Assembly: GCF_000378385.1 (NCBI RefSeq)
Contig: NZ_KB899659.1
Span: 771,418-835,417, forward strand
Origin: Paenibacillus daejeonensis DSM 15491
GTDB taxonomy: Bacteria > Bacillota > Bacilli > Paenibacillales > Paenibacillaceae
Direction of reading: 5' to 3'
Length of the DNA: 64,000 nucleotides
Below, one piece after another: positions 1 through 8,719 of this stretch. A program made the position numbers and the translations under genes. Numbering within the stretch: the stretch's first letter is position 1; the number at the start of each line of letters is the position of its first letter. A model generated the notes under the pieces. That model saw only the letters and a program-made list of their open reading frames with translations. It was not told the origin of the DNA and made no database searches.

Positions 1-2
1 AT

Positions 3-623
3 GCGACTGGTGAGTTATCCACATTCGACAATCATCCTGCCGATCTGGGTTCCGAAATGTTCGAACGAGGCAAGGATTTGGCGTTGCTAGAGCAGGCTGA
101 ACTGGAATTATCTCGCACAGAGGAAGCATTGCGTGCCATTCAGGAAGGCCGTTACGGTCATTGTTTGACCTGTGGAGCAGATATTCCATTTGAGCGCCTC
201 CAAGCGCTGCCGGATACCTTGTACTGCGCTGAGCATTCTCCCCGTCAACAAGTATCGGACCGCAGACCGGTGGAGGAGCAATTTTTGCAGCCCCCATTTG
301 GCCGTACGAGCCTCGATGATCAGGATGCTACCGGCTTTGATGGCGAAGACAGCTGGCAAGTTGTGGAACAGTATGGTAACTCCGACTCCCCTGCCATGGC
401 CGAGCAGGATGTGGATAATTATGAAATGGGGATGACCGATACGGATGAAGCGGACGGCTATACCGAGTCGTTCGAGGGCTTCCTCGCCACAGACATGACC
501 GGGACACAGCGCGTTTTTGTCCGCAATCATGCTTACCGCTCTTACATCAGCAGCGGGGAAGGCGATACCACTCTAACTTGGGATGAAGAAGTGGAAGATG
601 CCGAGGATGACGGGTATCAGTAA
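3..623 (+). CDS. yteA: YteA-family TraR/DksA-type zinc-finger protein, 5' truncated by window edge
   Basis: The reading frame is open from the first bases of the window, so only the C-terminal part of the gene is present. The first visible residues (TGELSTFDNHPADLGSEMFERG) read straight through to the first internal Met at position 57, which is therefore not the true start. A DksA/TraR-type finger follows: CLTCG, then YCAEH about 25 residues later. A long acidic tail follows the finger. B. subtilis YteA is a sporulation-associated protein of this type, and its function is not established. The gene ends seven bases inside the convergent DUF5665 gene. Family assignment is strong; the role is unknown. 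Confidence 0.85.
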   Translation, partial: ATGELSTFDNHPADLGSEMFERGKDLALLEQAELELSRTEEALRAIQEGRYGHCLTCGADIPFERLQALPDTLYCAEHSPRQQVSDRRPVEEQFLQPPFGRTSLDDQDATGFDGEDSWQVVEQYGNSDSPAMAEQDVDNYEMGMTDTDEADGYTESFEGFLATDMTGTQRVFVRNHAYRSYISSGEGDTTLTWDEEVEDAEDDGYQ

Positions 624-949
624 GATTTGCCCTCCAACTGATTCTGGACAATCTTGACGATATCCGCAATATAGTCACCGATAATGGGCAGATTCAGTGC
701 GCCGAGCAGCTTGAGCAGATACAGGATTGTGGCTGCAAAAAACGTGAAGCCGATTGCGATTCCGATTCCTCTCGCCGTTCCTGCCAGCAGATTGCGCCAC
801 AGGAGTGATGCCGGACGATTGAGCAGCTGCACGTAATCGGCAATCATGGAACGTTCCATATCAACGGTCACTTTTTGCAGCCGGGTTTCCAGCCCATCCA
901 GTGAGTCTCGCAACTGCTTCCAGTCTCTTGTCTCTTCGTTGTTCGCCAT
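617..949 (-). CDS. DUF5665 domain membrane protein
   Basis: This is a small protein of 110 residues. A charged, helical N-terminal half (about residues 1-50) is followed by two closely spaced hydrophobic stretches (about 58-95) that look like one or two membrane segments. The ATG at 949 is chosen because AGGAGG lies seven bases before it; the open frame extends six codons further, without a site. It resembles the DUF5665 family of Bacillota, whose function is unknown. It lies 98 bp downstream of ileS, past the ileS terminator, and its stop overlaps the convergent yteA stop by seven bases. Confidence 0.75.
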   Translation of the reverse strand: MANNEETRDWKQLRDSLDGLETRLQKVTVDMERSMIADYVQLLNRPASLLWRNLLAGTARGIGIAIGFTFFAATILYLLKLLGALNLPIIGDYIADIVKIVQNQLEGKSY

Positions 950-975
950 GATTTGCCCTCCTGTCAAGGTAATGA

Positions 976-1013
976 CAAAAACGAGCTCTTCACTTAGGTG
1001 AGAGCTCGTTTTG
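976..1013 (-). terminator. Rho-independent terminator of ileS
   Basis: An inverted repeat (AAAACGAGCTC against GAGCTCGTTTT, with a one-base bulge in the stem) is followed on the minus strand by a T run. It lies 35 bases past the ileS stop and before the DUF5665 ribosome binding site. Confidence 0.85.
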
Positions 1014-1047
1014 TTATACCGGTCTCATTAATACCAGTATATCCTCT

Positions 1048-4000
1048 TTATTGAAGGGAAATTCCAATCGTTTTATCGCCTAGATCCACGCGTTCCATAT
1101 CCTCTGCTTCCCCATAGGCAACCGAGGTGAGCAGCACGTTATCCTGCAGTACATGCTCAAACGCCGTTAGCGCTGCTTGCAGCTCATCATCCACAGCGAG
1201 TGTGAGCGCGACGCGCTTCTCGATTGGCAGGTCGCGTTTTTTGCGGGTATCCTGAACCGCCCGGATCACCTCGCGAACCCAACCTTCCTGAATGAGCTCA
1301 GGCGTGACCTCCGTGTGCAGCGCAACGGTCAGCTGATAGCCCGATGCTGCGGCATAGCCAGCCTTCGCTTGTTTCTCCACCAGCAAATCTTCTTTGTCGA
1401 TTACCAGTTCCTCGCCGGTATCCGATGTATAAGTCAGACTGCCGCTGTTAACCGCATCGCGCGTCTGGCCGGAAGAGAGCCCTTTGAGATAAGCCTGGAT
1501 TGGCCCAACCTGCTTGCCATACTTCCGGCCTGCTAGCTTGAGGTTAAGCTTAAGGGTGAAATCAACAAAGCCACTATCGCCCTGTTCTACTTCAATGGCT
1601 TTGACGTTGATTTCGTCCTTGATGATCTCTTCGTAGGCTGCGAGTTCAAACGGGCCATCGAGTGAGACGATCAGCTTGGAGAGCGGTTGGCGCGTCTTGA
1701 TGCCAGTTTCGTTGCGGACATTGCGCGCCAGCTCGACAATGCTACGAGCTGTCTGCATATCACGCTCCAGCTCACTGTCGATCAGCGATTCATTGGCAGT
1801 TGGATAATCTGTCAGATGAACGCTGCCTTCGCCTCCCAGATTACGGTGTACTTCATCGGCCAAGATCGGTGCGTACGGTGCAATCAGTCCAGCCAGAGTC
1901 AGCAGCACTTCACGCAGCGTCTGATACGCCTGCACCTTGTCGCCAGTTAATCCACTGCCCCAGAAACGGTCGCGTGAGCGGCGGATGTACCAGTTGCTGA
2001 GCTCGTCGACAAACGTTTCGATTTGCTTCGCCGGGTTCAGGAAGTCGTTGGCTTCCAGCCCCTTGCTGACCTGCTTGATCAACGTGTGGAGACGGGAGAC
2101 AATCCAACGGTCCAGCTTGTTCTCGGTTGCCTGGATTTCATGCTCTTCCGGCTTGTAGCCGTCGATTGAAGCATAGAGCGCGAAGAACGCATGGGTGTTG
2201 ACGATGGTATCAATGACCTTGGACTTCGCTTCGGCCACAATGCCTTTGGAGAACCGTTTACTGTTCCAAGGTGCACTATCAGCAAGCAAGGCCCAACGGA
2301 AAGCGTCGGTGCCATAAGCTTCGATGATCTCCCATGGATCAATAACATTCCCCTTGGATTTGGACATCTTCTGGCCGTTCTCATCCAGAATGTGCCCCGT
2401 CGAGATCACAGCTTTGTACGGTGCCTTGCCGTTGTATAGCGTCGAGACAGCCAGTAAGCTGAAGAACCAGCCACGGGTCTGGTCAATCCCCTCACAGATC
2501 ATATCAGCCGGGTACTGCTGGGCGAAGCGCTCTTCGTTCTCAAATGGATGGTGCTGTTGAGCAAAAGGCATCGAACCGCTGTCGAACCAGACATCGATAA
2601 CTTCCGACGTCCGAGTCATCTTGCCTTCCGCGCAATGCGGACAGTTCAAGTGAATCCCATCCACGTATGGCTTGTGCAGTTCGATGTCAGCCGGTACGTC
2701 CCCGACCGCCTTCTCGCGAAGATCGGCAATGCTGCCTGGTGAATATTCGCCATGGCAGCTATCGCACACCCAGACATTGAGCGGCGTGCCCCAATAGCGA
2801 TTACGGCTGATATTCCAATCAACCAAGTCCTCCAGGAACTTTCCGAAGCGCCCCTCACGAATATGGCCAGGATACCAATCAACCCCGTTATTGTTGGCAA
2901 TCAACTGCTCCTTGACAGCTGTTGTCTTGATGAACCAGCTCTCAGTTGCATAGTACAAGAGTGGGGATTTGCAGCGCCAGCAGAATGGATAGCTGTGCTC
3001 ATAACGCTCTTTGCTGAACAACAGGCCGCGCTCACTGAGCATTTTAACAATATCCACGTCACAATCCTTGACGAAACGGCCGGCCAGGTCAGTCACAGCC
3101 TCGACATAACGGCCCGTCGTATCCACGACGCTGAGCATGCTCAGTCCGTGCTGTCTCAACGCCTTGTAGTCATCCTCGCCATGCGCAGGTGCCATGTGAA
3201 CGATACCTGTACCGCTGCTATCTGTGACAAAATCAGCTGCAACCACGAGGTGCCCCTTCTCAACCGGTACATAGTTAAATGGCGGTTCATAGGTGAGGCC
3301 AGCCAGCTCGGATCCTTTGAGGGTACCGATGATTTCATGCTCGCCCTTCACTACACTCTCTACGAGATTCTCAGCTACGATGACAATGTCGCCGTCCACA
3401 CGGACCCGGCTGTAGGTGAGCTCCGGATTCACGGCGAGCGCCACATTGGCAGGCAGCGTCCATGGTGTAGTCGTCCAGGCCAGGATGGCTTCCTCCCGGT
3501 CCTTGAGACGGAACTTGACCGTCGCACTCAGATCTTTGACATCCTCGTAGCCCTGCGCCACTTCATGGGAACTGAGTGTTGTCTGACAGCAAGGGCAATA
3601 CGGACTGACCCGATGTCCGCGATAGAGCAGCCCCTTCTCATGAATAGTGGAGAGGATATGCCAGACGCTCTCGATGTAGCGGTTGTCGAGGGTGATGTAC
3701 GGCTCATCCATATCTGTCCAGTAGGCGATCGCTTCTGTCAGCTCGCGCCATTGCTTCTCATATTCGAAGACACTCGCTTTACATTTCTTGACGAATGCTT
3801 CAATGCCATAGTTCTCGATTTCCTGCTTGCCGGAGATGCCCAGTTGCTTCTCCACACCCAGCTCTACCGGCAAACCATGCGTATCCCAGCCCGCTTTGCG
3901 CACGACGCGGTACCCCGCCATCGTTTTATAACGGCAGATGAAATCTTTGATGACCCGTCCCAGCACATGTCCGATATGCGGCGCGCCATTGGCCGTTGGT

Positions 4001-4137
4001 GGCCCTTCGTAGAACACAAAGTTTGGCTTGCCCTCGCGATTTTCTACCGATTGCCGGAAGGTGTCCTCCGTTTTCCATTGCTCCAGTACCCGCAGCTCCC
4101 GCTGACGGGCGCGTTCCTTGACATCCACGCGCTGCAT
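1048..4137 (-). CDS. ileS: Isoleucyl-tRNA synthetase, eukaryotic-like (IleS2) type
   Basis: This enzyme charges tRNA-Ile with isoleucine in the cytoplasm and edits valine. It is 1029 residues long, against about 920 for the IleS of B. subtilis. Class I signatures are HIGH (residues 54-57, in GAPHIGHVLG) and KMSKS near residue 600, with the WDTHGLPVE block after the first. The text around HIGH (FVFYEGPPTANGAPHIGH) and the long C-terminal extension resemble the second, eukaryote-like IleS lineage rather than the B. subtilis type. The ATG at 4137 is preceded by AAAGGA at nine bases; the ATG at 4146 touches that site and is unlikely. It is expressed from its own promoter through a T-box leader. 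Confidence 0.96.
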   Translation of the reverse strand: MQRVDVKERARQRELRVLEQWKTEDTFRQSVENREGKPNFVFYEGPPTANGAPHIGHVLGRVIKDFICRYKTMAGYRVVRKAGWDTHGLPVELGVEKQLGISGKQEIENYGIEAFVKKCKASVFEYEKQWRELTEAIAYWTDMDEPYITLDNRYIESVWHILSTIHEKGLLYRGHRVSPYCPCCQTTLSSHEVAQGYEDVKDLSATVKFRLKDREEAILAWTTTPWTLPANVALAVNPELTYSRVRVDGDIVIVAENLVESVVKGEHEIIGTLKGSELAGLTYEPPFNYVPVEKGHLVVAADFVTDSSGTGIVHMAPAHGEDDYKALRQHGLSMLSVVDTTGRYVEAVTDLAGRFVKDCDVDIVKMLSERGLLFSKERYEHSYPFCWRCKSPLLYYATESWFIKTTAVKEQLIANNNGVDWYPGHIREGRFGKFLEDLVDWNISRNRYWGTPLNVWVCDSCHGEYSPGSIADLREKAVGDVPADIELHKPYVDGIHLNCPHCAEGKMTRTSEVIDVWFDSGSMPFAQQHHPFENEERFAQQYPADMICEGIDQTRGWFFSLLAVSTLYNGKAPYKAVISTGHILDENGQKMSKSKGNVIDPWEIIEAYGTDAFRWALLADSAPWNSKRFSKGIVAEAKSKVIDTIVNTHAFFALYASIDGYKPEEHEIQATENKLDRWIVSRLHTLIKQVSKGLEANDFLNPAKQIETFVDELSNWYIRRSRDRFWGSGLTGDKVQAYQTLREVLLTLAGLIAPYAPILADEVHRNLGGEGSVHLTDYPTANESLIDSELERDMQTARSIVELARNVRNETGIKTRQPLSKLIVSLDGPFELAAYEEIIKDEINVKAIEVEQGDSGFVDFTLKLNLKLAGRKYGKQVGPIQAYLKGLSSGQTRDAVNSGSLTYTSDTGEELVIDKEDLLVEKQAKAGYAAASGYQLTVALHTEVTPELIQEGWVREVIRAVQDTRKKRDLPIEKRVALTLAVDDELQAALTAFEHVLQDNVLLTSVAYGEAEDMERVDLGDKTIGISLQ

Positions 4138-4178
4138 TCTCGTCATTCCTTTCTGATTGTATAAGCTGTATAAAACAC

Positions 4179-4207
4179 AAAAAAAACCTCTCCCTAAAGG
4201 GACGAGG
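4179..4207 (-). terminator. T-box leader terminator
   Basis: CCTCGTCCC TTTA GGGAGAGG followed by eight T on the minus strand, between the T-box motif and the ileS start. It is the off-state hairpin of the T-box switch. Confidence 0.85.
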
Positions 4208-4336
4208 CTTGCTCGCGTTACCACCCTAATTCCGGCACACACCCAAAACAGGTGAGCCGGCGCTCTAGTCGCGGACTGTCATCCGCGCTCCATGGTAACG
4301 GTGGATACCCGGCAACACCTACTTGAAGAGCGGCGC

Positions 4337-4478
4337 ATTTGATCACGAAGTAACGCAGGGAAGTGGTTTCGACGTCGAATCTTAAGCTCAGTTGAAACTT
4401 CCGGTGCTCACGTAGGCTTACCTACGCTCCGCTCCTCATTTCCAACTTCCCTTAACCTTCTCGGTGCTGAAAACCGCC
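4337..4478. repeat. Dispersed repeat, copy A, inside the ileS T-box leader
   Basis: It shares long blocks with the copy at 56747-56912 in the same orientation: TTTGATCACGAAG, CTTCCGGTGCTCACGTAGG, CCTACGCTCCGCTCCTCAT and CTTCTCGGTGCTGAAAA, with variable sequence between them. The central CGTAGG-CTTA-CCTACG can form a hairpin. No coding potential or clear terminal inverted repeat is seen in this copy. Confidence 0.8.
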
Positions 4479-4680
4479 CTATCTTTGAATCGATTGCAAT
4501 CAATTCAAATTACCTTCGTAAACTCAGCCTAACTCTAATAGCTTCAGCGTTGCTTCTCGGAGAGGATTTTGGGCTGGGGTCTGATCATCGGCTCTCAGCA
4601 GTTGCCGACTCTCTGGAGATCATCCTTGCAGCTTACTCGTTCTCGTCATTGAAGTTATATTACATACGGTTATTGCTTTA

Positions 4681-4709
4681 GTTATATCGTGTTCCACGTC
4701 ATTTGTCAA
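4681..4709 (-). promoter_or_regulatory. Sigma-A promoter of ileS
   Basis: TTGACA, a 17-bp spacer, then TATAAC on the minus strand. The -35 hexamer overlaps the divIVA stop codon. The predicted start near 4674 leads into the T-box leader. Confidence 0.88.
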
Positions 4710-5197
4710 CGTTCGACCGCTGCCTCTTCTGGCTGTGCCGCCTCGAGGGCATCCCAATCGTCCTTACGCAGCATTTCCAGCTGAGCTTCTACCAGCATGC
4801 GGAACCGCGAACGATAGATCGACGCTTGCTTTTTGAGTTCCTCGACTTCCAGAGAGACTTTACGTGACTTCGACAAGGAATCGTTGATGATGCGGTCTGC
4901 ATTTTTCTCGGCTTCCTTGATAATCAGCTGGGCTTCCTTCTTGGCATTGCCCTTAAGCTCATCAGCCGCTTCCTGGGCGACAATGATCGTTTTGCTGAGT
5001 GTTTCCTCGATATTCGCAAAGTGATTGAGCTTCTCCTGCACGGTCAGCAGTTGAGTTTGCAATTCTTTGTTCTCTCGAATCAGTAGTTCGTAGTCCTTAA
5101 TCACTTGATCGAGGAACTCATTGACTTCATCTTCGTCGTAACCGCGCAGTCTGCGGCCGAATTCTTTGTTATGTATGTCCAATGGCGTTAACGGCAC
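4706..5197 (-). CDS. divIVA: DivIVA-domain cell division/polarity protein
   Basis: It is a membrane-curvature-sensing coiled-coil protein that localises at poles and septa and recruits partner proteins. The N-terminal DivIVA signature (PLTPLDIHNKEFGRRLRGYD) is followed by coiled coil over most of the remainder; total length is 163 residues. A GTG start at 5197 is chosen: AGGAGGT lies six bases upstream and it places PLTPLDIHNKEF at the family N-terminus. The longer open frame to 5266 would add 23 residues with no family match. It ends the ylm group, 83 bp after ylmH. Confidence 0.93.
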   Translation of the reverse strand: MPLTPLDIHNKEFGRRLRGYDEDEVNEFLDQVIKDYELLIRENKELQTQLLTVQEKLNHFANIEETLSKTIIVAQEAADELKGNAKKEAQLIIKEAEKNADRIINDSLSKSRKVSLEVEELKKQASIYRSRFRMLVEAQLEMLRKDDWDALEAAQPEEAAVER

Positions 5198-5280
5198 TGG
5201 CGCACCTCCTATCGAAATGACGATCCCCTCGTATGTACCATCAACCAATTCGACAATTAGGCGCAAAATCCTTCAAAGCG

Positions 5281-6063
5281 TCAAATAAATTTGCCCGCAC
5301 GCACACGAATGCGGCCTTTTTTGGTGGTACCTTCAACCTCCAGCAGCTTGAAGCGGCCCAGTCCCTGGATCGAGACGACGTCGCCTTCCTTCAACTGCTT
5401 GGACGGATCCTCGGTTACCTTCCAATTGACCCGGCAGCGACCTGCTCGAATCGGCTCGACGATCCGCGCCCGGCTGAACCGGTGGACATCGCTTGCGATT
5501 CCATCCAGACGCAGCGAAGCGACCGAGAGACTCATTTCCTCCAGCTCCACTAATGCAGGACGCAGGGAGCTCAGCGGCAGAACCTCGGTCAGCACATTCG
5601 CCCGGTGGACTTGCCTGAGATGAACATTCAGGTAATCAGCAATTTCATCTGTCACCAAGCAATGACAGCTATGCTCGTGCACATGAATATCACCAATGCG
5701 ATCCCGCTTGATGCCAAGGCCAAGGATGGCGCCCATGTAATCCCCGTGATCGAGCTCCAGCGGACTCCGGTCACTAGCCTCAATGGAGAGAACGGCGATC
5801 CCCATCGCTTCCGACTCCAGCGGCCGGTAATCCGGCGCAATAACCGCACGTTGCCGCTCAGCGCCCTCATAACCGCCGTCCAGCCTCACATGGACATCGG
5901 GATGCCTGTGTACCAGCGTAGTCAGGATAAACGCCTGACGGGGATCCAGAAAGTCCGTACGCTTCACTTCATGCCAGTCGCCGGCCTTGTTCACCCATTC
6001 AGATGCACGATCAACAAAGGGACGTTCGTCGGGATGAAAATGCTCATATATGTCGTGATTCAT
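5281..6063 (-). CDS. ylmH: YlmH, S4-domain RNA-binding protein
   Basis: It has 260 residues. The C-terminal S4 RNA-binding domain (about residues 180-255) contains SSLRPALVELEEMSL, SVASLRLDG and a final KEGDVVSIQGLGRFKLL block; the N-terminal two thirds is the YlmH family region. Members bind ribosomal complexes, and in B. subtilis YlmH has been linked to rescue of stalled peptidyl-tRNA. The start is ATG at 6063 with GGAG seven bases upstream. It lies between ylmG (18 bp) and divIVA, as in B. subtilis. Confidence 0.92.
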   Translation of the reverse strand: MNHDIYEHFHPDERPFVDRASEWVNKAGDWHEVKRTDFLDPRQAFILTTLVHRHPDVHVRLDGGYEGAERQRAVIAPDYRPLESEAMGIAVLSIEASDRSPLELDHGDYMGAILGLGIKRDRIGDIHVHEHSCHCLVTDEIADYLNVHLRQVHRANVLTEVLPLSSLRPALVELEEMSLSVASLRLDGIASDVHRFSRARIVEPIRAGRCRVNWKVTEDPSKQLKEGDVVSIQGLGRFKLLEVEGTTKKGRIRVRAGKFI

Positions 6064-6081
6064 AGATCGCTCCAGTCTCTT

Positions 6082-6354
6082 CTACAAGAAGAAGCTGATA
6101 ACAGCTACCAAACCAGCGGCCACGAACTGCAGTGCAAACACAGCCAGGATCGGGGACAGGTCAAGTACACCGCCGATTGGCGGAATAATCCGTCGGAATA
6201 CGGACAGATACGGCTCTACAAATTTGCCGAGCAGTTCGCCGATGAAGCTCTCCCTCAAATTAGGAAGCCAGGACATCAGCACGTAGCCAATAATCATAAA
6301 GGTGTAAATGGTTCTAATGGTTCCGATAAAATCTGCAATTGCTGCTTCACTCAA
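6082..6354 (-). CDS. ylmG: YggT-family membrane protein YlmG
   Basis: It is a 90-residue integral membrane protein with two hydrophobic segments (about residues 8-30 and 62-88). They flank the conserved region with SWLPNLRESFIGELLGKFVEPYL and RRIIPPIGGVLDLSPI. YggT/YlmG proteins lie next to sepF in many bacteria and are implicated in membrane or division organisation without a known reaction. The TTG at 6354 is the start, with GAGGTGA seven bases before it. It follows sepF by seven bases. Confidence 0.9.
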   Translation of the reverse strand: MSEAAIADFIGTIRTIYTFMIIGYVLMSWLPNLRESFIGELLGKFVEPYLSVFRRIIPPIGGVLDLSPILAVFALQFVAAGLVAVISFFL

Positions 6355-6361
6355 CGCAAGG

Positions 6362-6826
6362 TCACCTCATTTTATTGTAATCAACATCCTCTGCCATCAT
6401 TTCCGTAATGGTGCCTTGAATTTCAACAGAATCCGGCGTGCATAGGAAAATATTGGGCCCGAGCTTCGAAATGTTACCGTTCAAAGCGTATACTGTACCG
6501 CTCAAAAAGTCAACGACACGGACCGCTTGCTCTGTCCGTACCCGCTGCAGATTAACAATGACCGGGCGCCGCGACCGCAGGTGATCTGCAATCTCCTGCG
6601 CCTCGTCATAGGTGCGCGGCTCGATAAGTACAACACGGGTATTCTTCTGCGAATGAATACTGACGACATTATTGCTCTTCGCCTGCTGCTGCCTGCGCGA
6701 TTCAAAAGAATTGCTGTCTTGCTCCGATTCGTCTTGTTGAGCAGGCGTGGTGACTTTCTCTCGTTCAATCACCACTTCCTCTTCCTGCAATCCGAACAAG
6801 TTCATGATACGGTCCATAACACCCAT
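6362..6826 (-). CDS. sepF: Cell division protein SepF
   Basis: SepF binds the FtsZ C-terminus and tethers the Z ring to the membrane. It is 154 residues, the usual size. The N-terminal [13 protein letters not shown] is an amphipathic membrane-targeting helix. A low-complexity linker (about residues 20-60) precedes the conserved domain with [33 protein letters not shown] and CTPDSVEI. The ATG at 6826 overlaps the stop of the upstream ylmE gene (TAATG), suggesting translational coupling. Confidence 0.96.
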   Translation of the reverse strand: MGVMDRIMNLFGLQEEEVVIEREKVTTPAQQDESEQDSNSFESRRQQQAKSNNVVSIHSQKNTRVVLIEPRTYDEAQEIADHLRSRRPVIVNLQRVRTEQAVRVVDFLSGTVYALNGNISKLGPNIFLCTPDSVEIQGTITEMMAEDVDYNKMR

Positions 6827-7533
6827 TACGCTTCCTCCTCCTTGCCGACCAGAACGGTACCCAGCCTCAGCCAGGTTGCCCCTTCTTCTACGGCAATCTC
6901 AAAATCGTTGGACATGCCCATGGACAACTCTTGTAAAGGCTCCGTCAGCAGAGCCGCCTGATTCAGCTCATCTCGCAGCTCGCGCAGTCTCCGGAACACC
7001 GGCCTGGTTTCCTCGGGCTCCGCTTCGTACGGCGCCATCGTCATGAGGCCTGCGGGTCTCAGGTGGGGCAGCGAGCTTAGAGAAGCGGCAAATTCACGGA
7101 GCTCCTCCGGCTGCAGCCCATGCTTTGAATCTTCACCGGACACATTCACCTGGATCAGACAAGGTACCCTGATGCCCAACTGTTCCGCCTTGCGGTTGAT
7201 TTCTTTGGCCAGGGATGGCCTGTCCAGCGAGTGGATCCACTCGAACCGGCCCACCACTTCCTTGACCTTGTTAGTCTGGAGCGAGCCGATAAAATGCCAT
7301 GTTGGTTCGAGTGCCATCTCTGACTGCACGGCTTGCCACTTGGCCTGGGCATCCTGCCAGCGGTTCTCGCCGAGCTGCAGCAATCCATGTCGGATCGCGT
7401 CAAATGTCGTGCTCTCCGATACATACTTGGTCACGGCAATGACCTTGATCTCGTCTCTGCTGCGACCGCTACGGCTGCATGCCAGCTGTATCCGTCGTTC
7501 TACTTCATCTATGCGTTGCTGCATTGTTGTCAA
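6826..7533 (-). CDS. ylmE: YggS/YlmE family PLP homeostasis protein
   Basis: It has 235 residues, the usual size of this family of monomeric PLP-binding barrels that buffer pyridoxal phosphate and affect amino-acid balance. The PLP lysine lies in [11 protein letters not shown] (about residue 31). Downstream are [25 protein letters not shown] and the phosphate-binding end [18 protein letters not shown]. The TTG at 7533 is preferred because GAGGTGA lies seven bases upstream; the ATG at 7524 is sixteen bases away. It follows ylmD by seven bases. Confidence 0.94.
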   Translation of the reverse strand: MTTMQQRIDEVERRIQLACSRSGRSRDEIKVIAVTKYVSESTTFDAIRHGLLQLGENRWQDAQAKWQAVQSEMALEPTWHFIGSLQTNKVKEVVGRFEWIHSLDRPSLAKEINRKAEQLGIRVPCLIQVNVSGEDSKHGLQPEELREFAASLSSLPHLRPAGLMTMAPYEAEPEETRPVFRRLRELRDELNQAALLTEPLQELSMGMSNDFEIAVEEGATWLRLGTVLVGKEEEA

Positions 7534-7540
7534 GCCGTTG

Positions 7541-8395
7541 TCACCTCATCTCCATGCCAATCCAGCTGGCCATCCTTCCGGTCTGGCCTCCTTCCATTCG
7601 ATGGGAGAAGAACAGATCGGTCTGACAGCCGGTACATCTCGTACTTAATTCGATATGGATCGGCAATATTCCTGCTTTTATCATAATCTGTCGGTTGATT
7701 TCTTTCAAGTTGAGCTGCGCCTTCCCGGAGTCCGCCTGCTGGATCATCGCCCGGTGGTCCGCCTTATCCTGCTGGGCCAACTCGTCAATTAATGGCACCA
7801 TTCGCTTAATGACCGGTTCATCCACTTCATAACAGCAGCTGCCGATGGATGGACCGATCGCTGCCAGTACCTCGGAGGGTTCACAGCCGTATGCCGTTTT
7901 CATCTCTTGCAGGGTAGCTGCTGCAATCTCCAGCATCGTACCTTTCCAGCCTGCATGTGCCAAGGCCATCACTTCGCGGCTCGGGTCAAAAAAGTACAAC
8001 GGCACGCAATCCGCGTACAGGGAGGTAAGCAGCATGCCCTTCTCGGCTGTGATTACCGCATCACAATCGGCGAGTGCATCTGCACGCGACAGACGTCCTC
8101 TGCCCCGCTCAGCATTCCCTACAATCCGCACAACTGCGCCGTGCACCTGTTCGCTGCTCGTCCACGACTCGGCAGGCCAGCCGATCGCCTCTGTCACCAA
8201 CTCCCGGTTGCGAACCACATCCGCTGGCTCATCTCCCACATGCAGACCGACATTGAGCGACTGCCACGGCGCGCGACTGACGCCGCCATCACGTCCAGTG
8301 AATCCGGCCGTCAAGCCCGGATAGCGTTCCATCCAGGCTTGTAATGCATATAATGAAGGGCCTGTCTTCTCAGACCAGGCTGCAAATGGTTCCAT
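7541..8395 (-). CDS. ylmD: YlmD, laccase-domain (YfiH/DUF152) purine nucleoside-processing enzyme
   Basis: It has 284 residues. Family motifs include SLNVGLHVGDEPADVVRNRE, LTSLYADCVPLYFFDP, LAHAGWKGTMLEIAAATLQEM and GPSIGSCCYEV. The conserved Cys and His residues bind zinc; members deaminate or phosphorolyse purine nucleosides, although many databases still call them polyphenol oxidases. The ATG at 8395 is nine bases after GAGGTG; the GTG and ATG just upstream overlap that site. It sits in the conserved ylmC-ylmD-ylmE order. Confidence 0.9.
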   Translation of the reverse strand: MEPFAAWSEKTGPSLYALQAWMERYPGLTAGFTGRDGGVSRAPWQSLNVGLHVGDEPADVVRNRELVTEAIGWPAESWTSSEQVHGAVVRIVGNAERGRGRLSRADALADCDAVITAEKGMLLTSLYADCVPLYFFDPSREVMALAHAGWKGTMLEIAAATLQEMKTAYGCEPSEVLAAIGPSIGSCCYEVDEPVIKRMVPLIDELAQQDKADHRAMIQQADSGKAQLNLKEINRQIMIKAGILPIHIELSTRCTGCQTDLFFSHRMEGGQTGRMASWIGMEMR

Positions 8396-8443
8396 TTCCG
8401 TCATCACCTCTGTACTAGTGTACCATAGGAAGAGCCCCTGCTT

Positions 8444-8719
8444 CTAATGATGCTCGCCTTCCTCTTCCTCATAGCGATAGGTCTTGCTGTCATCCAGTCG
8501 GACGAGCACAACATCTGCACCGATTTTGACAATATTCCGCCAGGGAATAACGACATCCGCGCCACCGCCCATCATGCCAAAAAATCGCGTATACGCTGGC
8601 ACCACAATGGAATCGATCCGCCCCTGCCGCAGATCCAGCTCCAGGTCACTCACATGTCCGAGCCGCTTGCCATCGACAATATTAATCACATCTTTGGATT
8701 GAAAATCAGATATTTTCAA
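8444..8719 (-). CDS. ylmC: YlmC/YmxH family PRC-barrel sporulation protein
   Basis: It is about 91 residues long. The PRC-barrel core reads ISDFQSKDVINIVDGKRLGHVSDLELDLRQGRI and ends in an acidic, His-containing tail. A TTG at 8719 is favoured because GGTG lies six bases before it and it aligns with the short N-terminus of B. subtilis YlmC; a GTG three codons upstream (8728) touches the ribosome binding site. Members are found in spore formers next to sigG and ylmD; the function is not known in detail. Confidence 0.87.
   Translation of the reverse strand: MKISDFQSKDVINIVDGKRLGHVSDLELDLRQGRIDSIVVPAYTRFFGMMGGGADVVIPWRNIVKIGADVVLVRLDDSKTYRYEEEEGEHH

Larger units (their letters stand above)
4138..4674 (-). 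promoter_or_regulatory. T-box leader of ileS, enlarged by an inserted repeat
   Basis: The T-box consensus sits on the minus strand at 4227-4212 (AGGGTGGTAACGCGAG), directly before the leader terminator, and should pair with the tRNA acceptor end. The distal part (about 4640-4555) has stem I features: AGTA, AGAGAG and a GCTGAGAGCC block. An ATC triplet in GATGATCAG fits an isoleucine specifier. Uncharged tRNA-Ile should stabilise the antiterminator and allow ileS transcription. The leader is over 500 nt, longer than the usual 200-350, because a dispersed repeat occupies about 4337-4478 between stem I and the antiterminator. The specifier assignment is inferred. Confidence 0.88.

Noticed and set aside
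2752-4164. Long plus-strand open frame of 470 codons opposite ileS
   Set aside because: It is antisense to a certain gene, has no family features and reflects codon bias of the GC-rich opposite strand.
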